DNA of 64,000 nucleotides from Thermococcus sp. 21S9 (GTDB lineage Archaea > Methanobacteriota_B > Thermococci > Thermococcales > Thermococcaceae): positions 1,302,001 through 1,366,000 of the forward strand of contig NZ_SNUS01000001.1 of assembly GCF_012027635.1 (NCBI RefSeq), written 5' to 3'. Below the pieces are notes generated by a model. It saw only the letters and a list, made by a program, of their open reading frames with translations, did no database searches and had not been told where the DNA came from. Both the position numbers and the translations under genes were made by a program. Positions within the stretch are counted from its first letter, which is position 1. Each line of letters begins with the position of its first letter. Below, one piece after another: positions 1 to 7,191 of this stretch.

Positions 1-522
1 CTTATCGGCCTAATCGCGAACCTGCTCTCGGTTTTCCTCCTCCACGGGCACGCCCACGGCCTTAACGTCCGCTCTGCCTACCTCCACCTTCTGAGCGACA
101 CCCTCTCGTCGGTGGCCGTCGTGATTGGTGGTTTACTGATTCGCTTCTACGGAGTCGAGTGGGTTGACCCGCTCGTTACGGTTTTGATAGCGCTCTACAT
201 CCTCCGCGAGGCCTACGAGGTGCTTAGGGAGAGCGTTGACGTCCTGATGGAGGCGTCGCCGGAGCTCGACCTTGAGGCGATAAAGGCTGAACTGGAATCA
301 ATCCCCGGCGTTAAGAACGCCCACCACTTCCACGCCTGGCGGGTCGGTGAGGATGAGCTTCACTTCGAGTGCCATCTATCTGTTGAGGACATGCCCCTGA
401 GCGAGGCGCAGAGGATTATAGACGAGGCCGAGGAGAGGCTGAGGAAGTTCGGGGTAACCCACGTTACGGTTCAGCTCGAGGTTGACCGGTGCAGGCCCGG
501 TCTGCTGTGCCCAGACGCCTGA
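1..522 (+). CDS. Cation diffusion facilitator (CDF) transporter, C-terminal part
   Basis: The gene begins upstream of the window; about 173 codons are visible, in frame from base 1. The visible part has the last transmembrane helices, including a HLLSDTLSS stretch that matches the conserved HxxxD metal-binding helix of CDF exporters (Zn2+, Mn2+ or Co2+ out of the cytoplasm in exchange for H+). After about residue 85 comes a soluble domain (about residues 95-165) of the ferredoxin-like CDF cytoplasmic type, with His residues in the AHHFHAW stretch. A histidine-rich HGHAHG loop lies near the start of the visible part. Metal specificity cannot be read from this fragment. The 3' end overlaps the convergent membrane-protein gene by 59 bp. 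Confidence 0.85.
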   Translation, partial: LIGLIANLLSVFLLHGHAHGLNVRSAYLHLLSDTLSSVAVVIGGLLIRFYGVEWVDPLVTVLIALYILREAYEVLRESVDVLMEASPELDLEAIKAELESIPGVKNAHHFHAWRVGEDELHFECHLSVEDMPLSEAQRIIDEAEERLRKFGVTHVTVQLEVDRCRPGLLCPDA

Positions 523-1384
523 AGAGGAGCGCGTAGCTCAGCGGGCCGAGTATGGCCTCGCCTATGACGCCGGTGAGCTCAAGCAGGACGTCGTAGACTA
601 CCAGCCAGAACGCCAGAAAGCCGAGCACGGCCCTTCTCTCGTCACCGTTGAGGGAGGCGAAGAAGAGGACGAGCGCAAGCGTTCCAACTGCATCGGTGGC
701 GAGCGGTGGAAGGTCCTTGGGAAGAAAGGCGAGGGCCGTGAAAATCGTAGCTCCCGAGATGAAGCCGGCCGTGAAGGGACGGGATGGCGTGAAGGGAACG
801 TCCCTGCCCCCGAACTTCCTGGCGAGGAGGAAGAGCGCGAGGGCCGATAGAATGGCGACCGAGTACTGACCCGGGGAAGGGACGTAGCCGGTGAGGTGCG
901 CGAATGCAAAGGCAGAGGTGCAGAAGGCGATTGTGGCCAGAAAGGCCCCGCGTTTTCCGATGAGAGACCTTCCGCGCAGTTCGGGGTAGAGCAGTTCCAC
1001 TATCAGAATCGGGAGGGCTATGCTCATCGTGGCGTGGTAAGCCGTCAGGAGAACGGCCCAGCTCGTGTTCACGCCGAAGACCCTGCCGTAGTCCTTGAGC
1101 GCCCCAAGGTCGGGCCAGTTCGGGTCGAACCACGAGCGGATTACGAGCCCTTCCTCAACGACGCCGTAGAGGGCGCCGAGGAGCATGAGGCCGACCTTTC
1201 CCCGGCCGAACCGTATCCACGCCTCTCGCATCAACAAAACGCCGGAGCCGTAGAAGAGCCAGAGAAGGGGAAAGGAGAGGGGTTGAACTACAAGCTGGAG
1301 CGGGTGCGTTGAGCCACCGAGGACCTCGGCCAGGAAGGGCGAGAGGAAGGTGAGGAGTAACACCGCTCTGGTCTCTTGTCTCAT
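464..1384 (-). CDS. Polytopic membrane protein of unknown function
   Basis: 306 residues with about eight hydrophobic helices and no signal for a soluble domain. A conserved-looking acidic patch (GVVEEGLVIRSW, about residues 75-86) and later His residues (YHATMS; FAHLTG) recall the CPBP/Abi intramembrane protease fold. The exact EExxxR spacing is not met, so I do not assign it to that family. The start ATG follows a TATA-like element (AAAGCTTTAA on the minus strand) lying at the 3' end of the upstream radical SAM gene, so it probably has its own promoter and a very short leader. Its 3' end overlaps the CDF gene. Function not recognised. Confidence 0.6.
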   Translation of the reverse strand: MRQETRAVLLLTFLSPFLAEVLGGSTHPLQLVVQPLSFPLLWLFYGSGVLLMREAWIRFGRGKVGLMLLGALYGVVEEGLVIRSWFDPNWPDLGALKDYGRVFGVNTSWAVLLTAYHATMSIALPILIVELLYPELRGRSLIGKRGAFLATIAFCTSAFAFAHLTGYVPSPGQYSVAILSALALFLLARKFGGRDVPFTPSRPFTAGFISGATIFTALAFLPKDLPPLATDAVGTLALVLFFASLNGDERRAVLGFLAFWLVVYDVLLELTGVIGEAILGPLSYALLFRRLGTADRACTGQPRAEP

Positions 1385-1414
1385 GCGTTAAACTTTGCCC
1401 TTCCGGTTAAAGCT

Positions 1415-3079
1415 TTATGCATGAACCTCTTGGTACCCATAGACCTCCACGAGACCCTTCTCAATCGCCACCTCGACGGCCCGGTAGTAGCTCGGCACGT
1501 AGAGGCTCGGCCCGCGGAGAACGACCGTTTCGTCCACCCAGTTGAGCTCGGTGAGGGCCTTCGGCTTTCCGTGCTTGACTATCTCCTCCCAGAGGCGTTT
1601 GTTGATAACGCACCCGGGGTCGTCTCCAGCAAGGTCCAGCGTGTAGTGGTAGGCCCTCGCGCGACAGCCCCCGCAGATGTACTTGTAGGGGCACCGCCCG
1701 CACTGGCCCTCCCAGCTATCCCTGTCGCGGAGGAGGTTGAATATCCTGCTGTTCTCCCATATCTCCCTGAACGGCATGTGCCTGACGTTTCCAACGGGGA
1801 GCGGGAGGAAGACGCATGGAACTACCGTTCCGTCGGGCTCGATTCCAGCATAAATCCTCCCCGCACCGCAACCGCCTATGAACTCGGCGAGCGTCTTCAC
1901 GGAGTTGTCCTCGCCTATGTAGAAGTGCGCCGGCGTGACGCTCCTTCCCTGGCTCATGAGCAGGGTGACGCGCGCGTACTGTGGCGCGGTCGTCAGTATC
2001 TCGAGCTTCCGCTTCTTCATCTGGCGGTAAACTTCCTTCATGAACTCCTCGCGCTCCTCCGGAGAGAGGTCCACCTTAATCATGTCCTCGGCCCTTCCAG
2101 TCGGCACGAGGTTGAAGAAGATGACGCGCTTCACGCCTATGCTCTCAGCTAAGTCGAGGATGTCGTCTATCTCCTGGTACGTCTCCTTGTCCATTATCGT
2201 GGCCATTCCGTGGCTTATCCCGAGTTCGACCGCGTTCTCCAGGGCCTTTACCGCGTGTTCCCACGCCCCCGGAATCCCGCGGAACCTGTCGTGCTTCTCC
2301 GGCTTCGCCGAGTCAACACTAACCTCGACGTACTTTATTCCTGCCCTGACGGCCTTTTCAAGCTCTTCTCTCTTGGCGAACGTCCAGCCGTTCGTTGCCA
2401 CCGACGTGTGAATTCCCCTGCTCGATAGCTCCCTGACGATTCTGAGGAAGTGCGGGTGTATCGTCGGCTCGCCACCGCTTATCGCAACCGCCGCGACGCC
2501 GGCCCTGTCGAGCTGGTCAACGAGGTTGAGCTTCTCCTCGAGCGATAGCTCGCTCGCGAGCGGTTTGTCGGCCCTCTGGTAGCAGTGCTGACAGCGGAAG
2601 TTGCACATGTTGGTGAAGTTCCAGACTATAAGGAACGGCCCGGCTAGGCGCTGTGGAACTGTTACCCCGTATTTCGCTATGCCCTCGAGGACGACCCAGA
2701 TTCCGCGCCTTATGTGGGGGTCCCTCAGCAGGGCCTCCTTGACGGCCTCCTCGTCGCCGTGGGCGAGCTTTATGCCGAGCTTAAGCAGGAGCTTTATCGT
2801 ATCCGCCTGGAAGCGGACCATCATCGGCGCGTTTATGCTCTCGCCCGCGTAGATGCTGAGAGCCCAGTAGAGAGCCGGGAGTTCTCGTCCGTTGATTTCG
2901 TACTTCTTCAACGTCGGCCTTATCAGCGCCCTCGCTATCGGGTTTCCGAGTATGAGCTTGAAGGCCTTCAGCGCGGTGGTGAGCTGGTTTCCGTTTTCTC
3001 TGGATTCAACCTCCCCTACATCGGTTGAAGGGTTCATCGCGTTCGGAAACGGCTCCTTTATCGTTTTCGGGGCCTTCAT
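1415..3079 (-). CDS. Radical SAM enzyme with SPASM domain
   Basis: About 554 residues. An N-terminal region of about 150 residues, alpha-helical and without a family I recognise, precedes a radical SAM core that opens with CNFRCQHC, the CxxxCxxC motif binding the [4Fe-4S] cluster that cleaves S-adenosylmethionine, followed by a SGGEP motif. The C-terminal part (about residues 390-480) has a SPASM-type cysteine set (GCGAG, PCVF, CGRCPYKYICGGC, PGC), expected to bind further clusters as in peptide- or cofactor-modifying enzymes. Substrate unknown. The ATG at 3079 was chosen because GGTGGTGA lies just upstream; a GTG at 3088 is possible. It is divergent from a winged-helix regulator, with a 20-bp perfect palindrome between them. 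Confidence 0.85.
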   Translation of the reverse strand: MKAPKTIKEPFPNAMNPSTDVGEVESRENGNQLTTALKAFKLILGNPIARALIRPTLKKYEINGRELPALYWALSIYAGESINAPMMVRFQADTIKLLLKLGIKLAHGDEEAVKEALLRDPHIRRGIWVVLEGIAKYGVTVPQRLAGPFLIVWNFTNMCNFRCQHCYQRADKPLASELSLEEKLNLVDQLDRAGVAAVAISGGEPTIHPHFLRIVRELSSRGIHTSVATNGWTFAKREELEKAVRAGIKYVEVSVDSAKPEKHDRFRGIPGAWEHAVKALENAVELGISHGMATIMDKETYQEIDDILDLAESIGVKRVIFFNLVPTGRAEDMIKVDLSPEEREEFMKEVYRQMKKRKLEILTTAPQYARVTLLMSQGRSVTPAHFYIGEDNSVKTLAEFIGGCGAGRIYAGIEPDGTVVPCVFLPLPVGNVRHMPFREIWENSRIFNLLRDRDSWEGQCGRCPYKYICGGCRARAYHYTLDLAGDDPGCVINKRLWEEIVKHGKPKALTELNWVDETVVLRGPSLYVPSYYRAVEVAIEKGLVEVYGYQEVHA

Positions 3080-3132
3080 CTTCACCACCCCCCGATTATG
3101 GGTTCGGCAAAATGCGTTTAAAGTTTTCGAAA

Positions 3133-3152
3133 ATGTCAGAAATTTCTGACAT
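3133..3152. promoter_or_regulatory. Perfect 20-bp palindrome, probable operator
   Basis: ATGTCAGAAA is followed directly by its exact reverse complement. It lies between two divergent promoters: a minus-strand TATA (CTTTAAAC, about 3116-3126) for the radical SAM gene, and a plus-strand TATA (AAACTTATTA, about 3179-3188) for the winged-helix regulator. The size and symmetry suit a homodimeric helix-turn-helix repressor, most simply the neighbouring regulator (inference). Confidence 0.6.
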
Positions 3153-3222
3153 AACGATTAAGACTTTCCTCCGGAGCAAACTTATTAAGATTCCGCGCCC
3201 TATCCAACCCTTGGTGGGCTCT

Positions 3223-3717
3223 GTGGGGGATAAAGAGGCGTTCGTTCATCTCGTTGAGAAGCTCATGATACGCTGGGGTTACTCGCACGTTGAGGGGAGG
3301 ATATACGCGTTGCTCCTCCTGAGAGGGGAACCCATGACGATATCGGACCTCGTTGAGGAAACCGGCTTCAGCAGGTCAGCTATTTCAACGGCCTTGAGCA
3401 GGCTTCAGAGGGACTACCTCGTTGAGGTTCAAAAGAGGGGGCGGACGAAGTACTTCACGGCGATTCCGGCCCTCTTCGAGAAGTTCCTTGAACAGCCAAA
3501 GATAATCCTTGAGAAGGAAGTCATGCCCCTTGAAGAAACCGTCAGGAAACTGCTCGCGAAAGAGTCTTTGGAGGGAAGGCGTAAAAAGCTCGTTGAGCTC
3601 CTCGTGGAGTTAAGACTCCTTGAATACGCCCTCCTGAGGCTCATAGAGATTGAAGCCGAGGAGCTCAGGAAGACCTACCTCAGAGATGAACTCAAAGATG
3701 AAAAACCTTTTAAATGA
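3223..3717 (+). CDS. Winged-helix transcriptional regulator (MarR/GbsR-like)
   Basis: About 164 residues. An N-terminal winged helix (about residues 20-85) includes MTISDLVEETGFSRSAISTAL, a clear helix-turn-helix, then a wing (VEVQKRGRTKYFTAIP). It is followed by a long helical C-terminal segment that would form a dimerisation coiled coil, as in GbsR/MarR relatives. The open frame runs further upstream, but the TATA at about 3179-3188 puts the transcript start near 3210. I therefore prefer GTG 3223 (GGTG at 3213-3216 upstream) over longer starts; GTG 3214 is also possible. It probably controls itself and the divergent radical SAM gene through the palindrome at 3133-3152. Its 3' end overlaps the next gene. 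Confidence 0.75.
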   Translation: MGDKEAFVHLVEKLMIRWGYSHVEGRIYALLLLRGEPMTISDLVEETGFSRSAISTALSRLQRDYLVEVQKRGRTKYFTAIPALFEKFLEQPKIILEKEVMPLEETVRKLLAKESLEGRRKKLVELLVELRLLEYALLRLIEIEAEELRKTYLRDELKDEKPFK

Positions 3718-4489
3718 GGCTCTTCTCATTTTCTTCGGGTGGCCTAAAACGAACTACCCGGAGTTAGCGCTCATAGCCTTCATCCTTAGCGTGGTCTTCT
3801 CGATAGGTGGCGTGGGCTCGGCGATAGCCATAGTTCCCGTCATGGGCTGGCTTGGAGTGCCCCTGATGAGCGCCAAGCCGACCGGCCTCTTCATAAACGT
3901 CCTCTCGATGCTTTCAGCGACCGTCAAGAACCTGCGGGCGAAAAAGCTCGACGTCCGCTTTGGTCTGCCGATTCTCGTCACCGCGACTCTGGCATCTCCC
4001 CTCGGAGCTTACTCCGGGAAGTTCATACCACACCGCGTCGTTCTGGCTGTCTTCGTGGCTTTCCTCCTATACTCCGGGACAATGATGCTCTTCTTCAGGC
4101 CGAAGGAGCGGAAAAGAAAGGGCAACCACCTCGTTGAGGGTTCTTTGATTGGAGGAATCGCGGGCTTCCTCGGTGGTCTCCTCGGCGTCGGAGGTGGCGG
4201 AATAATCAGCCCGGCCCTAATCCTCCTTGGCTACGAGCCGAAGAAAGTCGCCAGCACTACCGCCTTAATAGTGTTCTTCTCATCGCTGAGCGGGTTTCTG
4301 ACCTACTGGAAGCTCGGGACTCTTGACTGGGAGTTGCTACTCTGGGTTTCGGTTCCAGCAATACTCGGTGGCTGGCTGGGAACTCACCTGATGCACTTCA
4401 AGATGAGCTCGGGGCAGGTAAAAAAGGTGATAGGGGCCATAATGTACGTCATAGCCCTCAAGACGCTCCTTGTCGCGCTGAGCTTCTGA
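3698..4489 (+). CDS. TauE/SafE family membrane transporter
   Basis: About 263 residues with eight hydrophobic helices. Two halves each carry a glycine-rich motif, GGVGSAIAIVPVMGWLGVP near the start and GGLLGVGGGGIISPALI in the middle. This internal duplication is typical of TauE/SafE (DUF81) proteins, which export or import small sulfur-containing or organic anions such as sulfite, sulfoacetate or taurine. Substrate is not predictable here. Starts at 3686 and 3698 are both possible; the gene overlaps the regulator's end, so the two are probably co-transcribed. Its last 32 bp overlap the convergent TDT transporter gene. Confidence 0.8.
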   Translation: MKNLLNEALLIFFGWPKTNYPELALIAFILSVVFSIGGVGSAIAIVPVMGWLGVPLMSAKPTGLFINVLSMLSATVKNLRAKKLDVRFGLPILVTATLASPLGAYSGKFIPHRVVLAVFVAFLLYSGTMMLFFRPKERKRKGNHLVEGSLIGGIAGFLGGLLGVGGGGIISPALILLGYEPKKVASTTALIVFFSSLSGFLTYWKLGTLDWELLLWVSVPAILGGWLGTHLMHFKMSSGQVKKVIGAIMYVIALKTLLVALSF

Positions 4490-5480
4490 AGACGAAGTTC
4501 TTCAGCGTTAAGGCTCCAGTAACCAGCCACATCGCCAGCAGGAGCCAGTAGAGGGCGAAGCCGAAGTCCGTTATCGCGTTTATCCCGAAGGTCGTCCCGA
4601 CCTTGAAGGTCGCGCTGACGTAGGCGCCGAAGGGGAAGATGAACGCCCACCACGCGAGGCTGTACGGCAGGTTGAGCTTCCTGATGTAGTGGAGCGTCAG
4701 TATTACTGCCATGACGAACCACCAGACACCGAAGCCCCAGAAGATTAACCCGAAGGCCAGGAAAGGCTCCTTCACCTTTAGGAAGTCGCTGGCCTTCACG
4801 AGGGCGTAGAGCGTGCTCGTCCCGGCTCCTATTGGTCCGAGGTTAATCCAGATTGAGGGAGCTATCCCGCAGGGCATCGGCTCGTGCTTTATGAAGCGGT
4901 ACATAACGATGGCGAAGAGGGCCAAGTAGAGGAAGAAGCCCGCGCCCCAGGCGAAGTAGTTGATGAAGGCCATCAGCTCCTTCACCGTTCCGGAGGAGAG
5001 TGTCATGAGCTTCGCCCCGCTGATGGGGATTACTATGAGCCCGACCGGCGGAATGAACCAGGCGGGCGTTATGTTCTTGGTGTCTATTCCCTCTCCTGTG
5101 AAGACGATGTAGGGAATCAGGAAGGCGAAGAGCAGGACAAAGGGCACCCCAAAGAGCCAGAAGGCCCAGGCGAGCCTTTCATTCCCAAAGATGAACAGCC
5201 AGTCCGCCGAGAGGACGAGCGAGGCGACGCCGATAGTCCCGTAGAAGTTGCCGAGAACCGGGTGATAGAGGTCCTTTAAGGCCTCCTCGCGGTACTTTAC
5301 CCACCTCAGCGTCCAGGGAACGAGGAGGACGAAAAACAGGAGCGTGTTGAGGTAGGCGAGGAACTCAGCAAAGCCGTTCAACGCAGAAAGTTTTGATGAA
5401 TAGGCTTTGCTGACCAAAGCGAGCGCTCCGGTTCCCATCACGCTCGCAAACCAGCTCGGGGCGAAGTCTTTAACTCCCAT
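4458..5480 (-). CDS. TDT family transporter (tellurite resistance/dicarboxylate/SLAC1-type)
   Basis: 340 residues with about ten transmembrane helices. The opening motif DFAPSWFASVMGTGAL and the WFIPPVGLIVIP stretch in the middle are characteristic of the TDT family (TehA, Mae1, SLAC1), which moves C4-dicarboxylates, sulfite or small anions across the membrane. A Phe-rich central helix is expected as channel gate in SLAC1 relatives. It sits tail-to-tail with a TauE/SafE gene; both families include sulfite exporters, so a link to oxidised sulfur export is possible (inference). The ATG is preceded by GGTGGTCGC, a good ribosome binding site. Confidence 0.82.
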   Translation of the reverse strand: MGVKDFAPSWFASVMGTGALALVSKAYSSKLSALNGFAEFLAYLNTLLFFVLLVPWTLRWVKYREEALKDLYHPVLGNFYGTIGVASLVLSADWLFIFGNERLAWAFWLFGVPFVLLFAFLIPYIVFTGEGIDTKNITPAWFIPPVGLIVIPISGAKLMTLSSGTVKELMAFINYFAWGAGFFLYLALFAIVMYRFIKHEPMPCGIAPSIWINLGPIGAGTSTLYALVKASDFLKVKEPFLAFGLIFWGFGVWWFVMAVILTLHYIRKLNLPYSLAWWAFIFPFGAYVSATFKVGTTFGINAITDFGFALYWLLLAMWLVTGALTLKNFVFRSSARQGAS

Positions 5481-5523
5481 GCGACCACCAAAGAAATGAA
5501 GAAAAGTTCATTTAAAAATCTTA

Positions 5524-5904
5524 TCATGTTTTGTGCTCCCTGCCCTCACTTATCCGCTCCCTCCACTGGGGGTCGCTCTCGGCAGACCCGCGAAGAAACG
5601 CCTCGACGGCTTTCCGTGCTTTCCCGCCTATCCCCGGAATCACCCGAATGCCGAGGGCCTCGAAGTGGGCAATCGCCTTCCTCCCTATCCCGTAGGCGAG
5701 GACAACCTCTACCCCCTGCTCTCTCAGGAAGTTCGGAATGTCGCCCGGCCCGTGCTCCTCGAAGGGGAGCTCAACTATTCTGACATCCCTGATTTCTCCG
5801 TTCTCGGCGTCAACTATCGCAAAGCGCCTTGCCCTCCCAAAGTGCTCCGAAACCTCTGATTCGAAATCTTCCCCAGCAAGCGGAACCGCGATTCTCAAGT
5901 TCAT
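5524..5904 (-). CDS. NifX/NifB-type dinitrogenase cofactor-binding family protein
   Basis: About 126 residues. It opens with MNLRIAVPLAG and continues with SEHFGRARRFAIVD, the hallmark of the Nitro_FeMo-Co (NifX/NafY/MTH1175) fold; YGIGRKA in the middle fits the same RNase H-like domain. Family members bind iron-sulfur clusters or Fe-Mo precursor clusters, but Thermococcales lack nitrogenase, so the protein more likely handles or senses Fe-S clusters. The in-frame ATG at 5904 was chosen over 5931 because it starts the family's typical first strand. It is divergent from an iron-type ABC importer, with a SurR-like site between them. The charged tail after residue 110 looks disordered. Confidence 0.8.
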   Translation of the reverse strand: MNLRIAVPLAGEDFESEVSEHFGRARRFAIVDAENGEIRDVRIVELPFEEHGPGDIPNFLREQGVEVVLAYGIGRKAIAHFEALGIRVIPGIGGKARKAVEAFLRGSAESDPQWRERISEGREHKT

Positions 5905-5951
5905 CACCAGAATTAATGAAACAAGGTTCACCTAAAAATCTGCCGGTTTGG

Positions 5952-5968
5952 AACAAAGAGTTGGTAAC
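5952..5968. promoter_or_regulatory. SurR-type binding site between NifX-like gene and ABC importer
   Basis: AAC at 5952-5954, five bases, then GTTGGTAAC at 5960-5968. Read on the minus strand this is GTTn3AACn5GTT, the extended SurR consensus known from Pyrococcus furiosus. It lies about 15 bp upstream of the importer's TATA (CCATTAAAAG, 5984-5993) and a similar distance upstream of an AT-rich minus-strand TATA (about 5932-5940) for the NifX-like gene. Confidence 0.65.
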
Positions 5969-5983
5969 ATCGATGCACCAAAA

Positions 5984-5993
5984 CCATTAAAAG
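5984..5993 (+). promoter_or_regulatory. TATA box of the iron-type ABC importer operon
   Basis: CCATTAAAAG with transcription start expected near 6015, just before the GGTGAT ribosome binding site of the binding-protein gene. The leader would be only about ten bases. Confidence 0.5.
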
Positions 5994-6024
5994 CGTGCTA
6001 CCTTTTTTGGAGTTGGTGATACAG

Positions 6025-7191
6025 ATGAAGAAGGCCCTCGCGCTCCTCGTAATCCTGCTGGTCGTTTCAATAGCGGGATGCATAGGAACGTCAACGTCGA
6101 GCTCAACCAAGCCAGCCAGTTCCTCTCCAGCGGTAACGAGCTCAACCACGAGCCCGGGCTACATCACCGTCACCGACACCCTCGGAAGAACCGTGAAGGT
6201 TCCGGCAAACGTTAGCAGGGTCGTGGCCGTCGGACCGGGAGCTTTGAGAATCCTCGTCTACCTCAACGCGACCGATAAGGTGGTTGGAATCGAGGAGTTC
6301 GAGAAGCGCTTCCCCTACGGGAGGCCATACATCCTGGCCCACCCTGAGCTTCTCAAACTGCCGGTCATCGGCCCCGGCGGTCCCGGAAAGCTTCCGGACA
6401 TGGAGGCCCTGATTAAGGTTCACCCGCAGGTAATTTTCATGGTCTTTGTTAGTAAGCAGACCGCCGATGAGGTTCAGCAGAAGACGGGAATCCCCGTCGT
6501 GGTTCTCAGCTACGGAACGCTGAAGAACTTCACAGACCCGGTCTTCTTCAAGTCGCTCCTCTTAGCTGGAAAAATCCTCGGAAAGGAGAAGAGGGCCGAG
6601 GAGGTCATAAAGTTCATCGAGGAACAGCAGAGCTACCTTGAGAACCTCACGAAGGGCCTGAAGAGCCCGAGGGTTTACGTCGGTGGCATAGGCTTCAAGG
6701 GCGCCCACGGGATAACGAGCACCTTCACCGACTACGCGCCCTTTACCGTTCTCCACCTCGACAACGTCGCCTCGAACCTGAGCAGTAAAAACGGCTGGGT
6801 GCAGGTGGACAAGGAGTTTCTGCTGAAGGAGAACCCGGACTACATCTTCATCGACGAGGGTGGCTTGAAGATAATCCTCGACGACTACAAGAGCAACCCC
6901 GACTTCTACAACTCGCTCAAGGCCGTCAAGGAGGGCCACGTTTACGGAGTCCTGCCCTACAACTTCTACAACACCAACATCGGAATTGCCATAGCTGACG
7001 CATACTACATCGGAAAGGTTATCTACCCGGAGCGCTTCAAGGGTATAGACCCCGTTGAGAAGGCCAACGAAATCTTCACCTTCCTCGTCGGAAAGCCGGT
7101 TTACGGCGAGCTCGCCAAGGAATTCGGCGGGTTTGGGAAGATAGACCTCGCCAGCGGAAACGTCACCTACGGCCTTCCAACGAACCCGTGA
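6025..7191 (+). CDS. ABC importer substrate-binding lipoprotein (iron/metallophore/cobalamin type)
   Basis: About 388 residues. A signal peptide (MKKALALLVILLVVSIAGC) ends in a lipobox with Cys at about residue 19, then a Ser/Thr/Pro-rich linker typical of archaeal surface proteins. The mature domain (about residues 48-370) is of the BtuF/FhuD type (periplasmic_binding_2), with VTDTLGRTVKVPANVSRVV at its start, the usual opening of iron-siderophore and cobalamin binding proteins. The ATG at 6025, not 5995, fits the signal peptide and the GGTGAT just upstream. It is followed without gap by the permease and ATPase genes. Substrate could be a metal chelate, heme or corrinoid; the sequence does not decide. 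Confidence 0.88.
   Translation: MKKALALLVILLVVSIAGCIGTSTSSSTKPASSSPAVTSSTTSPGYITVTDTLGRTVKVPANVSRVVAVGPGALRILVYLNATDKVVGIEEFEKRFPYGRPYILAHPELLKLPVIGPGGPGKLPDMEALIKVHPQVIFMVFVSKQTADEVQQKTGIPVVVLSYGTLKNFTDPVFFKSLLLAGKILGKEKRAEEVIKFIEEQQSYLENLTKGLKSPRVYVGGIGFKGAHGITSTFTDYAPFTVLHLDNVASNLSSKNGWVQVDKEFLLKENPDYIFIDEGGLKIILDDYKSNPDFYNSLKAVKEGHVYGVLPYNFYNTNIGIAIADAYYIGKVIYPERFKGIDPVEKANEIFTFLVGKPVYGELAKEFGGFGKIDLASGNVTYGLPTNP

Noticed and set aside
482-1312. Plus-strand open frames opposite the membrane-protein gene
   Set aside because: They are shadows: Arg/Glu-rich translations from the complementary strand of hydrophobic helices.
464-1384. CPBP (Abi) intramembrane protease assignment
   Set aside because: The EE pair in GVVEEGLVIR lacks Arg at the correct EExxxR spacing; the remaining His motifs are too loose to decide.
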